Source: Sphagnum magellanicum (taxonomy: Eukaryota; Streptophyta; Sphagnopsida; Sphagnales; Sphagnaceae). Taken from it: a DNA stretch of 64,000 bases. How positions within the stretch are numbered: position 1 is the stretch's first letter; each line of letters opens with the position of its first letter. Positions 39,890 through 52,989 of the stretch are shown in pieces. A model generated the notes under the pieces. It was not told where the DNA came from, did no database searches, and was given only the letters and a program-made list of their open reading frames with translations. Position numbers and translations under genes: made by a program. The stretch is from contig CM038911.1 in assembly GCA_021904315.1 (NCBI GenBank), positions 17,519,390-17,583,389 on the forward strand, given 5' to 3'.

Positions 39890-41270
39890 CCACTTGTAAA
39901 TTCGTCCAAGTCTTATTTTGGAGTTTCCATTCCTTTTTTTTTTGTCTTAGTAGTTATGAAACACACCATGGGTTTGTATTCCACTACAAACTTAGGAATA
40001 AAAAAGGTTTTTACTTTCAATACTAATTGACAAACCTAGGGGTGCATCAAAAATTTATGACTAGAACCACATACGTGATTACATGACCTTTACAAGGAAT
40101 TAAATTCAATTGATAGTCATGGTAATTGTAAATGTCATTTACAACTAGAAACATATAATCATATATCTAATCATGGATGCCATGCTTTGGTTTAATTCTT
40201 TGACAAGTTTAAGGGCATGTCATTTCTTGAAGGAGGAACTTTAATTTGGGAGTAGTTCACATTCAATTTAATGGCCAAAGAAAGCAAATGAAAACAACAT
40301 GGACCAAATGAAACAACATGAGTTTATGATGGAATAATATGAGACAACAAGTTTTGCAACTTGCCTTACAATTGGATTTTCTAATTATAACAACCATTTG
40401 GAACTCCAAGTATTTCTATGCCCCAAAGTGTTATTGGACAAATTGCAATAGTTGCATGCTAAACATGTTGTAACTTATATGAAAATCTATGTGGATGTAT
40501 ATAAATAAAAAATGCATGCAACTTGTTTGCAACTAACTATTGAGGCTAATGGTCCATGGCCATATAAGTCTCATGAGGAATTGGTTGCATTCATTATGGC
40601 ATTTACATCGATTTTCATTCATCCAACATGGATACATGTAATGTTTATTATGATTTACACGTTGCATATTTTCATTCCACAAACAATGACAAACATTTTG
40701 AAAAATGATACAATCATTTATATTAAGGTAGACATAAGTTATTTTGGATTTTTCTTGGCACTTTAGGAGTCCATTTTGGGCCAAATTAAACATTAAAAAC
40801 ATGTGTCTTATGAACACCATCCTCTTCCCATGACAATGGAATCACCTTTTTAAAAATTAAAAAAAGGACTCATTTTTTAAAATTATACATCAGAAAGAAC
40901 ATAATAGAATGAAAACGTTGCAAATATATATTTTAGAAAGTTCTCCTAAAAACTTTTGAAAATCAGGTCATTTTATAGACATTCAAAAGTTATTTAAATA
41001 TCAAGTGTTTGCCAATACACTTTAGATCATAATTTCAATTAATTGATCCCCCACATTATTTTTAAATGGGTCCTTTTGGAATACTAATTGACAAAAATGG
41101 AAATATCAAAGTTCATTTACATGTAAAATATGTATTATGATAAAATTGGAGGAAATTAAAAATTTTCATCATGTGTTCAATATAAAGAATTTGATTGTGA
41201 TTAAACTTGAGTTTAATAGTATAACAGTATTCTTCATAAAAACAAGTATGATTTTATGATACAAACATTA
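39890..41270. other. AT-rich intergenic DNA, no gene
   Basis: Opposing open frames at 40512-40820 overlap each other and have no domain. Nothing else is seen. Confidence 0.5.
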
Positions 41271-41275
41271 CAACA

Positions 41276-41364
41276 AAATGTGTCCCTATTTCACTGAATT
41301 TTAAGTGAATTCACTAGTCTAGTGAACAAGGACTAGTGAACTACACCCACATTTTGTAGTAATG
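41276..41364. mobile_element. 89 bp CACTA-ended miniature element with 3 bp target duplication
   Basis: The termini CATTACAACAAAATGTG and CACATTTTGTAGTAATG are inverted repeats, 16 of 17 matching. The CATTACAA end is one base from the CACTACAA of CACTA elements. AAA flanks both sides, the expected 3 bp target-site duplication. Inside is a perfect palindrome at 41310-41326 (TTCACTAG-T-CTAGTGAA) and a further AGTGAA copy. No coding capacity. Confidence 0.7.
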
Positions 41365-41369
41365 AAAGA

Positions 41370-44300
41370 ATGTTGGGGACCATTTTAGTGAAGAGAATTA
41401 TTAAAGAAACACCGTGTGATGAAAATTTAAGCACACCATAACTTGCAATTACCCATTAACATTCAATGTTTAAAAATCCATTATTTGAAGTACAATTTCA
41501 GAAATGTTGCTTTCCAATGGTATACACTTTCTCTACATATTTAATTCCAAACTACTACTTGTTATAACTTGTTCATATATTGTTCTCCAAATCTAAAAAA
41601 TCCACCTTATCTCCATTTGAAAATTGAGCTATATAGTGTGATATGATGCATGATGTAGTTCAAGATGTTTATATTAATGTCAAAAGACCACATATTATTT
41701 TAATATTATTATAATATCATATTCTTTTGCAATTCAAGAAAACAATTTAATTTCCATATTCTAAAACAAGGTAGGAGTCTTTTGTAACTATGATGCAACT
41801 AACAAGCAATGCATGTCTCAAATAAAATTTCTAGTCATAATACTTCAAAACTCAAAGCTCCTATAATCTCACACAATCATCACAAAACTTTTTGAGTTCA
41901 ATCAAACCCAAAAAAAATTCAAACAAAGAAATGAAGAAAAAACAATCATGTGATCATTCCATGTTTTATAAATAAGAGTGACAATTTTACTTTTCTAACT
42001 TGTACGTTTCTTTTTTGAACTAATAGTGAAAAATACAAAAGAAATATATGTAATAAGTTATCTTAATTACTTCACAAAAGAACCAACAAACTTAAAATTA
42101 AGAGGAAAACCTCCTTTGTCATTCCTTTTGCACTCATTGAAATCAAGTACAAATACATGGTAATCATTGATGTAGTCTATTAACAATTATCACCATGTGT
42201 CACATGCCTTTGCATATCTTTTGCAAATTAAACATTAAAAAATAGTGTGATATGTTTAAATTAAAATTTTAAAAAAGAATTATGAAAGTTTCAACAAACA
42301 AGGAACATGGAAATCAACACAAATCCTAGCTTTCTAGGCCTTCATAATTTCATCCTTTTTTTTCCCCCACATTCCATCTTTCCTAAGCTTCATTTCAAGA
42401 TCATTTTTCCCACATGTTTCAACTTTTTCAAACCTTTGTCCTAGCAACCTTCATTTCAATGATTTTATCCATTATCAATTTCAAGCATTGTGTGTGATCA
42501 AATACACATAACAAATATGAATAAAACGGTTATCTTATTTCGTAACATTTGTGGGCATGCCCAAACTTATGTACATTTGTATTCTTGAAAACAAGCTATA
42601 GTTAACTAGTTGCACATGTTTCTTGCTTGTAATGTTTACATCATCCATCAAAAACCATTAGTTTCCATATTACACAAAATTAGTTAAACAATTGGGTTTT
42701 CCTTTATAAAATGCCTAATCACCTACCTAGAATTCCTTAACATATATGAAATGCATCAATTTCAAGGTAAGGTTATTTTTTTAGGGGCTTCTAGTTTGTA
42801 AGGTGATTCACCTTCAAATGGAGACATTCAAAGGTTACCTATTGAATGTTACTGTGTTAGTGGATATGTAGCATATTCACAAAAGGAACTTTGTTCCAAA
42901 TTTCTTCATAAAAGAACCCCAATAATAAAATAGGTAACTTTCAAATAATAGTTATGGTCAATTTATGGAAGCATGCAATTCGATGACACAAATGAATGAA
43001 GATTTGAAGGCGGGTGCATTCACACTGACAAAAGCCATAACAAATGTAACCATTGTTTGGTTTTTCATGTTTTAATGCTAATGATGTAAGCTTTTAATGT
43101 GTTTACATCACAATGTTTCTAATATATTATGAAAACGTGTGATATGATTTGGAATGAATCTAATGAAGATAGAATATTAAAAATTATTCATTAAACATTG
43201 TAACCAATGTTTCAAAAGCACCATAAGGACTTTGATTTTTTGGGAGATTTTTTAAACTTGAGATATTTTGGAGAAGATTTTTTTAACACATCTTTACATG
43301 ATGGTATAATGAAACATCCTTTTAGGTGATAATTTTTTTAAAGATTGTTTCAACTTAAAACATGAAATATTTTCAAGATATCTTAGGATAAGAAATCACT
43401 TCAACACATAAGATTAATTTCTATTAGAATGAATGCACCTAGGTATATGTTTAAGCTATTGAAGTATATTGCTAGACTCTATCATATAGGATTAATAAGC
43501 CAATTATGAAAACTTGCATTAATTTTTATTATAATTAAAGTGCATGGTACCTAATGTATTTTTTCCTCCACTGTTCAAGAAATGTTTCATAAAATGTAAT
43601 ATGCCAACTTGATAGGGTGTGAAAGTGGACCATTTTTTTCAAATGCCCCCCATTTTTTGTTTTTTCTTGGAACACCCAATGAATATCATGTATCATGAGA
43701 AAAAAATGGTAGGGAATTAACCCATTACTTTAGGTTTCACCCTACATTTAAATTGGCCAAAATACTAAATAATAGATTAATTGAAATTTGATTTTATGGC
43801 TACCACATATTGACCATAAAGGTGACAAGGTGACCATAATGAAACGGTCTAGATTTTGTTCAATATGTACCATTTTTGGCCTAGTATCAAGAATTTTGTA
43901 TGCTAGTATGGTCTTGGCATATAAGTTTCAACATGAGATACCAACCAAATATTTGTATTTGAAGTTTTTTAGAAATTAGCTAATATAAATAGCACAAATA
44001 TTGTGAATGGGATCTGTAATGGCATCAATATACTTATGTCTAGTGTTGTACCATCTAGTAAATGAAATGATCATTGCTATCAAGGTAGATTTTGGTTTTG
44101 ATCATTATCATATTGTAACACAAAAGTAACGTTGCATATATACATTGATATATATTGGTATCAATGTAAGATGCACAACTTTAGACATGGATTGAAACAC
44201 AAAGAAACTTGAGCAAATAAGATGAAAAGAGGTAAGCAAACTAAATAATAGGAAGGCTTCAATGGCAAGCACCAACACCACATATAACACCACATTGCAA

Positions 44301-47300
44301 AAAATGAAAGGTTGCTAACCTACAAAAACCCTAAAAGCTCTCAGCATAGTTGGTAACTCACAAAAAGTAACAATGATTATATCAAAGAAGCAAAGATGTG
44401 CGCTCCCTAACATGAGCATTGAGACTAGTATCAAACCTACCACCAGACTGATCTGGTATTTTCTATTTCTTTCTAACCCTAAAATTGGGGTATCCTGGTA
44501 TCAAACCAGGTACTTGACATTAGATATCAGATTGATCTGGAACTTGATACCAGTATCAATACCAGTCAATGACCCTATATACCAGACCAACACTGGTATG
44601 TACAGCAATCCACCCACAGATGTGGCAGAAAAGTCCTGGATGGTTCGATTATGCTTGAGTATGATTGTTTAACAGACTCCATATGCCCTATGACTTATTG
44701 CAGGAGTTGGGTTCTTTGGGAGGTTGGGTGGGCTGTTCTACAGTGTAGTAATGTACACTCCAACGCTGCCATTACTTAATCCTCTGCATTAACGAACCCC
44801 TCCTCTTAAGCATGGGTTGAACCGGCACATTTTATTGGGTTGCTTCTAAACTTTGTAGGTATCCCAGCGCTAGACAAAATGGGGATCTCTAATTCCAAAT
44901 GTATCATTTCCTCCTCTAACTACTAGCTTTAAAAGAGGCCTTACTCAAGCAGTTGAAGGTATCAGGTATCAAGTATGAAGGTAGGTGCTGGTTCACCCTA
45001 GCCTCGTCAATAGTCAAACTTACATGTATGCTTCAAAATCCAGATACATGCATAGAAACCGTTGAGGTGGTTTAACTGAAGTTACTACGTTCATTCCTCA
45101 TGAATCTTGAGACACAAGCATTGGATCTGGACCTTTGTCAATGTCGGTGTTTTTGTGTGTTAACAAAGGAGCCCATATGTAGATAACATGATATGACACC
45201 TATTTCAAATTTGGCCTCTTCACTAGTTGCAGGCTCCTTGTGCCCCACATGGCCCCCAAAGCATCCAATTTGTGATAGATATGTCATGTCTCTAGGGACC
45301 GGATTTCATTTTCATTCCAGGACATTGGGAATGTTTTCCTTTCCAGACTAATGAATAAGCTATCATGAGATGTAATATACTTTTGTTTGCTGCAGTTTAC
45401 CTAGTTGCCAAGTGGATCTGGGCCCAAATAGATTGTAAATTGTGAAAGCCACTTGCTAAGGCCAAAGCCAGGGTGAGAGGAGTAGGTGAGAAGCACTAGT
45501 GTCTCATTGAGCTACGCCATTATCAGTATCCCATTACATGATAATGAATCTGTCAACCTTCAGCAATTGAAAAAAATTTGTTGGTGCTGAGTGAGTGGGT
45601 GATTTGAGCAGGCCTCCTTATAAGTTGCCTCTTTAGAAATTCCTGGAAGAATACAGTCCAGTTGGTGGGTGCCTTCCAAGTTCAGAATTCTTGTTTTTTT
45701 GCAGTCCTCCCCTTTGATCAAACCCATAACAAAAAAGTTTTGAAACTTTGAAGACTCCCAATATAGAAGTATTGGCTCCAAACATAGAAAAATATAACTC
45801 TCAATATTCGCCCATCTATAGAGAGGTTCAAGAGGACAAGGGTGGGCCAAGCAGATGGGACAAAGTGAGGTTCTATTGGGAACATGTTAGGGAACACATT
45901 CAGAACCTGGGGAAATGTTTGGAACTCATTACAAACTGGATGAGAACTCAGTGAGAAATTGATGGGAACATATTGGGAACAACAAAAGTCCAACAGCCCC
46001 GACCATCCCCCAAAAGAATGGGTCTACTGATTGTATGCTGCAATTCCTCATTGGCCAAGCAAAACTTCTATTAGCAACTGTGTTCATCACCTATTTTGGC
46101 CTAGGCTAATGGCAGGAGCATGACTTGTGGGGACAGAGTTGCTTCTTTAATTAGAAAATTCCTGAATAATACAGCCTCCTGGAGCTACTGTTTATACAGC
46201 ACACATAGAGGTATGTAATCCATGACACAATCTGCAACTTCCTTTTAAATTATGTAAAGACGCCAGGACCCTCATCCTCAACATAAGTGTGGGCTGACAA
46301 TTTGCAAGACCACCACGAAAATACTCTGACATTCTCAACAGCAGTCTAAACTGATATGACCCTGAATAGTTTTGAAGGCCCACTTTACAGACAAGTTGAG
46401 AGCCCTTGAGCTATGATTTAATCAAAATCCCATGAACTCGTTTCAAAGAACCATGGAAATTGGAAATTGGATTTCAAGTGGGCCTGGGTCTCAAGTATGG
46501 TGTGAAGTGCGAATGGACTTGTGTTAATGGACCTTCACATTTTATTATTACAAAAAATGGGCAGTTCATTATTTCACGAAAAGTTCCTACTTCTCACTAG
46601 TGTGTCGGGCCATATGCTCCCTTTTTCCTTTGTTGTGTTCCATTTCTTCTTTCTTCACTTCTTTCTTGTTCTCTTGAATTTCAGCAAGTAGAATCACCAC
46701 AGATGAGAGGTGGGGAAGGATTCTTGCAACTGTGGTTATATATTGATGATTGCACATGATGGTGCAACATATGTTTGATACACAAGCATTGCATGCTCCC
46801 AACAACAAATGGAACAATGCATTGAGTCTAGATTATTTTTTAAACTATGTACATGAGCAAGTATAATGGTGGGCTTTCAAGAGTCAATTTACAGTGTTGC
46901 TAGGTTCTTTACAAAAAAGATGTTCCAACAAAAAAAAATGCAAGTATCACATGTTACATTTTAGTTTCTTTGTGGAAATTTAGGTATTGGTTGAAAGGGA
47001 TTGGAAATGTATTGGAGGTGAGTTCATGGACTTATGGAAAATACCATGTGAAATTATGAAAGAATTTTGTGGATTGGTAAGTACATTTGCAACAAAATTT
47101 TGTTTAATTTCTAAATGAAAAAAGGTTTAAGGTTTTGGCAAGTGAGTTTGTCATGGTGTCTGTTAAGGGTAGAAAGTTTTCTAGGCCAACTTTGTAGACT
47201 TGCACTTTTGGAACTGAAAATGTTGCATAACCAATTTTACGACAGAACCAAAAATTGTACATAGCCAAAAATGGGTACCAAATTGAAAATGTTCTACTTA

Positions 47301-48840
47301 CAGGTTAGTTGTTTATATTCAAAACTAAATATTTAACTATAACTTTTGACTTTAGTTCCAAATTCTAAATGTAGGATAAGATTGAGTAACTAGTAGTTTA
47401 GGAAGATTTCTAAGGATTTTCATTTTCTTCAAGACCCCCACCATTTTCTAACAGCCTTGAAGCTTTCTCTTGGAAGGGGTCAAAGGGTTTTTTTTTGTTC
47501 ATGTGAATGCAATGTAATTTTTGGCATTTTGAAGCTCTTGGAATGAAAGTAAGTCTTGTTTTTGCTCAAAGAGTATTTTGTATGTTGTGTTGAAATTGTC
47601 TTTCCTATTTGTTGTTTTGTCTACCAGCTTTGGAGATGCTACATAATTATTCATTACAATTTACTTGTTTTTTAAAGAACATTGGTAGGTTATTTGCCTA
47701 ACATTTTCCCCATGTTTTGATGTGATTATTCGTCACTAACAACAAGCAGATTTGAGGTGTTCAAATTTATACGATTTTCAATTAAGTACCTAAAACACCC
47801 AAGAATTCATTAGGTGGGTCTAATAGTGTCCTACATATAATAGTTGTTGGATAGATGGTACCCGTATATTTATTAAATTCTAGTAATTGCTAAAGAAAAA
47901 TATTATAAAATATTTCAATTATGATTTATTTCAAAGAGTTGTAATATATATTTTTTGTTTTCTTCAATTGTAAATTTGGTTTAAGATGAAGCATGCATGA
48001 TAAGAATTTTTCAATTGACCTAACTAGGATAAGCTTGCATTAAAGGGAAATACTTACCAAACTTAAGTAATTGGTAATGTAGTTTACCTAGTGCAATTGT
48101 GGATGGTATGTCCATTCAAAGGTTGGGGAGATCCAAATTGCAACCCTCTATTTCATACAAAACACCTCTATGGGGGGAAAAAAAAAAAAAGGTTTTGGAA
48201 AACAAGTGGTGTCAAGGACAGGACAAATATTCAAGGAAAGGATTATGTAATCTTAGCAAAACTAAATATTTAACAATGAATGCAAAGCAAAATCTTATAT
48301 TAAAAGGTGGTGCCCTTTAGGCTTCTCATTTATATTACCTAAAATTATGTAACAGTTCATCAAATTTCTAGAACCTTTTGCCATTTTAGTCTTTTAGAAC
48401 CTTCCACCAACCTGGCTTTTCATAAGCTCTTACAACTTTTACAATATAAAAAATTTCTTTCAAACATATATTTTAAAGATCTTTTCAAAAACTTTTTATG
48501 GATTCCTATCTCAATGACATTGAGTGGAAAACCATAATGCAAAAGGTAGATGTACTAATGCAAGTCTCTACTTACATCACTTTGCATCTCATATATATAC
48601 AAAGACAAATCTGACACATAGTGGATATACGGGGTTGAAATAAAATTGCAATGACAATTATAATAAAATGTAGTGAAAGTAGGACAAAAATTGGGAGGTG
48701 AGAAAGCTAACATGTGATTAAAGTGAAAAGTAAAATTGGTCATGGACAAAATACGACAAAAAATGCAATTCATAGACTTTCACCCAAAATTTTTTGAAGC
48801 AATTAACATAGTATGTTAATTTTTCCTACTACATGCATCA
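41370..48840. other. Long intergenic stretch, no gene recognised
   Basis: Mostly AT-rich. The part from 44300 to 46800 is of more balanced composition, with GGTATC-type degenerate words at 44420-44600 and overlapping short open frames on both strands at 45560-45993 that carry no domain. The - strand frame at 46587-46817 has a charged C-terminal half but cannot be assigned. Confidence 0.45.
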
Positions 48841-48842
48841 AA

Positions 48843-48868
48843 GGGGGGGGGGGGGGGGGGGGGGGGGG
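48843..48868. repeat. Poly-G run of 26 bases
   Basis: An uninterrupted G run in AT-rich DNA. Length may be affected by sequencing or assembly. Confidence 0.85.
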
Positions 48869-49937
48869 TATTGTATGTGAGGGAATTTATTTTTCCTACA
48901 CTATTATTTCATGTTAAAGTTGAATTTTGGCATCATATATTTGTTTGACTTTTTAGTCTTAATTAAAGACATGAAGAGTAATGAAGGAAGGTGGTGATTT
49001 TGTGTAACTAAAAAAACACCATGCATGAAATGCCCAAATTTAATTTTAGAAACACATCAATAAGCAATTTAATACTGGATCACATTTCAAATGATCAAGA
49101 ATGTGTTTTGTAACCACAAAATCATTGCAAAAAATGGACATAAAGGTTTTTTTCCATGGAAAAAAGTACAAGAAGATTTTTTTTAAAATTTGAATTCCAA
49201 AATCAAATCAAACAAGCCATAAATTGCAACCCAAATAAGTAGATCACCATGTTGTTACATGCATGCCTTCATCAATCCCTTGTCCTAACCAAGTAAATGC
49301 CACCTCATTAATGCTAATACCTCCTCTATTCTAAACTTCAATAATTGCACTCTCTCCATCTTTGGTAACCATCATATGCAAATGCATAATAAATTAGGGA
49401 TTGAAAACATATTGACTAACAAGACATTTAAAGAGATACATAAACCATTTGTAAACCACTACCAATCCCAACAAATGCCCAAGATTTTACAATGTTCCCC
49501 AAGTGTTATCCATGTGTTATGAATATAAATCATGAGTCCAAGCAAGATAAAAGTGAACACAAAAAGTGAGTGTTTTTAGTTTTCCCTTGCATCATGCATA
49601 TAAAACCAAAAACAATTAGCTATATAAATAGTCTTGTCCAATTCTTGATTCCAAACAAACCTTCAATCTTGGGATAAGGACCTACTTTTGTGGTTGGAAT
49701 GTGGACCTTATGTGGTTTATGGAAAAGGGGGATTAGGAAAAGGAATCATTTCATTCTTATATGAGGAGATTATGGAGGAATGGAGAAGAGTTTGTATGTT
49801 GGAAGGAAGAACAATACAAGGGAATGTGTGAAGGTTATAGATTTTCGTTTTTTTCTTTTCTTTTCTTTTCTTTTTCCTTTGTTTTCACTTCCCCTTTACA
49901 ATGATAGTAGTTCATTTGAGTTTGATATAAAATACTA

Positions 49938-50220
49938 TTGAGGTCAAAATTCCGTAAGGTCTACCAAAATCCTTTCACAATGTCACCCTTTTTTGTATTT
50001 TTTACCTCTAGTCTTCTTTTACCATGTAAAAACACATTTATGGATGAATATGATGGAAATTATAATTGTAATGGTTTAATGTATGGTAGTTATGAAATAT
50101 TTGACACTTTTTGATTCATTAGCTTTAATGGGGATGCCAATATAGGGAAAAAAAAGGTTATAGTAAGGAGTAGGTCCTTTTTGTCAAGTGGGTGGTACAC
50201 CTTAAAAGATTTTCACCCAT
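49938..50220. mobile_element. 283 bp MITE, copy 1, inserted in the left long repeat
   Basis: The ends TTGAGGTCAAAATTCC...TCTACC and the reverse complement of GGTACACCTTAAAAGATTTTCACCCAT form imperfect inverted repeats of about 25 bp. The paralogous site at about 61050 lacks it, which fixes the limits. It is about 75-80% like copy 2 at 50610-50888. No coding capacity. Confidence 0.75.
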
Positions 50221-50430
50221 AGTTCTCATATTAGTTTAGTTTTTTTTCTTTAGAACTTGTTATATGTAAATTAGTAATTTGTTGGAAGGTAGTTGCAACA
50301 AGATAATAAAAGTAGTTTATAGGTAGTTGGTGGAAGGCAATAACTATAATGGAGTGGATAGACAATTTTGATGATATTTTTGGTTGGAGGAGGTACTTTC
50401 CAATAGGCACTAGAAGGCAATTACCTTCTA

Positions 50431-50447
50431 CCCCCCCCCCCCCCCCC
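50431..50447. repeat. Poly-C run of 17 bases
   Basis: The C run, followed by ACCCACCCC, lies inside the left long repeat. The paralogous position in the right repeat has only a short C-rich tract (AATCCCCCCTCCC). Confidence 0.9.
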
Positions 50448-50609
50448 ACCCACCCCGGCACACATTTTTTCATTTTAGATTTCATAATAATTAACATCTT
50501 TTAAGTTTTTTATTGATTCTAAATTGAAGGTAGGATTGCCTTCCCAAAGGCAAATCCTCTTCCTCTTCTATGTTTGCATTTGGTAATTCGTTTTTTACCC
50601 AGCAACCTC

Positions 50610-50888
50610 ATGGGAGCAAATTTTTTAAAGTGTACCAAAATCTTGTCACAATGTCACCCTTTTTCTATCTTTTTTACCTAGTCTTTTTTTACCATGTAAA
50701 AACACATTTATGGATGATTATGATGGAATTAAAAATTGTAATAGTCTAAAATATAGTCCTTTTGAAATTTTTGACAACTTTTGATTCATTATTTTTTATG
50801 GGGATCAAAATATAAGGTGAAAAAGGATTGTTATAAAAATTAGGCCCTTTTCATCTTCTGTGGTACACCTTAAAGGATTTTCACCCTT
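50610..50888. mobile_element. 279 bp MITE, copy 2, inserted in the left long repeat
   Basis: It begins ATGGGAGCAAATTTTTTAAA and ends CCTTAAAGGATTTTCACCCTT, and the ends are inverted repeats. The right long repeat reads CAACCTC-CTATCTTG straight through at about 61410, so the empty site is visible. Same orientation as copy 1. Confidence 0.78.
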
Positions 50889-51718
50889 CTATCTTGATAG
50901 TAATACAATTATTAGCTACATGAATATACATTTGGTGACTGTGTGATGAGATTTTATTCCAAAAACAAAATTTTGGTTGTGTAGGTTTGATGTTAAGTTG
51001 ATTTCACATTTGAAAGTTGTGAGTTGACATGAAAGGAAAGTTACTTAAAAAATTCCAAATCTTTGTAAACAATAGGCAATGGATATATAGTTCCTATTGC
51101 TCAAGGTAGTAATATAGTTTTAAAGAAAAGGTAATTGTGCTAGAATTGTGAATGTTGGAAGGATAATAGAATCCACAAGATTCGAAATTTAGAATAAGGG
51201 AGTGGAACCTGTAGGACTATCCAAAAAGAGGCAACAAAAAACATAGGACTTTAAAGCCAAACTTGAAACTTTAAGATTCGATACAATTTCAACATATTTT
51301 TTGACTGCACCATAGTAAACTAGAAGTAAGGAATAGTAGCACTACCACTTAACAAAAAGGGATAAAATATTCAACATTATTGTTTTAAAAAAAAATATGA
51401 GTCGTATAATAAACTCAAGGGTATAAAAAGAATTTGATCAAATTTTGGAAGAAGAATTGGGAGTGTTGAGTGCAATTTATTTAAAGGGGACAACAAAGGA
51501 AGTGTTGTTTATTATGGTAGTAACCATGGGTGTTTCTAACCTTAATGACAATATGGAAGGATCTTTAGATGATTAAGAGGTAAATATTGCCTATTAATAT
51601 CATTATTAGCGCTAGGGAAATGGATCTTAGGCAAAAAGTTCTAGTAAGGAGGAGAATGAGGTTCATGAACATGTGTCATGTTTAATGAAGATTTGCTACT
51701 AAGCTACTTTCAAGGGCA

Positions 51719-52620
51719 ATGGTAATGAAGCAAAAACCCCCAAAAGCATCAAGAATACATGAGGAGGATTCCAATGGAGAGGTGGTAGATACTCAAGAGG
51801 GTAGCTATGATGTGATATGGGGTAGATTACAAAAGACAACTCATACTTTGCAATTCATTTACACATCCACTATGGTGACCATTATAAAGGCCCCATCAAT
51901 GATTACCTTTGAAAGGTGGAGGCGATAAACCCAAATTCAAAACATGAAAGCAAAGCTTGAAAGCAACTAAAAAGGTGAAGACAACCATCCAAGGTGCAGC
52001 ATTCAAAGGTGATAGATCTACCACCCCTTGGACCCATGGATATGGGCACAATTATTGCCTACCCTCATTAAAACAAACCAAGTACATGAAAATTGATCCT
52101 TCTTTCTTAAAGAATGAGGAATTTTTTGAATGAAAAAAGGGAAGATCATTATTTTTATTATAAAAAAGGAGAGTACATTGGCCGAATTTGATCATCAAGG
52201 TTTAAGTTGTGCAATGACATAGGGCATTAGGCAATAATGTGTCATTACCACCCTTCATTTTAAAGGATGATTTAAAAGGTTACCACCACACACACATCAA
52301 AACAATGATTTGAGTGAGGACATGGAGTTGAACCACCTTAGGGTGAGGAAGAAGAAGGATAAGGGGAAATAGGACCATCGATTTTGGAAGAACCCATGAA
52401 ATAGTCCAAACCCAAAACAAAATCACAAAAGGTAACCCCCTTTAGTTTTCTAATGCCTTGGGGAAAACTACCTTGAATAGTGGGATATCCAGGTTGGATA
52501 CCTCCAATGTATGGGATGGGACCACCAATGTATCCAAGGATGGTGGGAATGTAACCCCCAACTACGTCACCCCATAGTATCACCATCAAGGGATGATGTG
52601 GAAATTATAACAATGGAAAA
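51719..52620 (+). pseudogene. Eroded gag-like region with an in-frame double CCHC zinc knuckle
   Basis: Two CX2CX4HX4C modules are recognisable in one frame, three codons apart, at 52150-52191 and 52201-52242. Most metal ligands are mutated: Cys codons TGT became TAT or TTT, one His became TAC, and one Cys codon became TGA. Spacing and surrounding Lys/Gly residues are preserved. A Pro/Gly/Met/Tyr-rich linker follows at about 52490-52590. Open at the left end from 51719 (69 codons, no domain recognised). This is the nucleocapsid part of a retroelement relic. The product would bind element RNA in a living copy. Confidence 0.55.
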
Positions 52621-52989
52621 ACTAAAGTTAACAAAGCTAAAAAAATTGGAAGACAACAAGGGGTAGCGAAAAGAAAAGACCTTCATTTCAAGCAAGCAAC
52701 CCTGAAGTGTATTTTGAAAAAATAACACAATAGTCATCAACTTGCTATCAACAAAGGAGGAAGTCCACTTAAAAGCCCGTCAAATTCCTATTTTGATACA
52801 AATGATGGAGGAGTAGCATGTGAAGTACACCACCCCCACCACCACCAAAGGTGGCTAGGAATACCCCAAAGTTAGAACCCTTAGTTTCCTTGGTGTGCAT
52901 TGATGTCACCCATGATGGTAATTACAAATAGTGCAAATGGTAATAAACAACTTCTGAACTACCTTGAATACACCATGAATTCAAACTTG

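Larger units (their letters stand above)
49670..50925 (+). mobile_element. Left long direct repeat (putative 5' LTR, with two nested MITEs)
   Basis: It matches 60775-61440 in order: GGATAAGGAC-TACTTTTGTG, GATTAGGA, ACAAGGGAATGTGTGAAGG, AGTAGTTTATAGGTAGTTGG, ACTATAATGGAGTGGA, GATTGAAGGTAGGATTGCCTTCC and CTATCTTGA. Gag and protease relics lie between the two in the same orientation, so an LTR pair is the simplest reading. Its left end appears truncated relative to the other copy. No clear TG/CA ends or primer-binding site are seen. Confidence 0.55.

Noticed and set aside
45560-45993. Overlapping open frames on both strands as a gene
   Set aside because: No domain, no codon-bias signal visible by eye, and the two strands are open to a similar extent.
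48091-48320. Two overlapping short open frames as small genes
   Set aside because: No recognisable motif, no gene context, and they share an A-run that keeps the frames open.
52338-52589. Gly/Pro/Tyr-rich open frame on the - strand resembling a cell-wall type protein
   Set aside because: It is the antisense of the Pro/Gly/Met-rich gag linker, which fits the + strand context of zinc knuckles and capsid relic.
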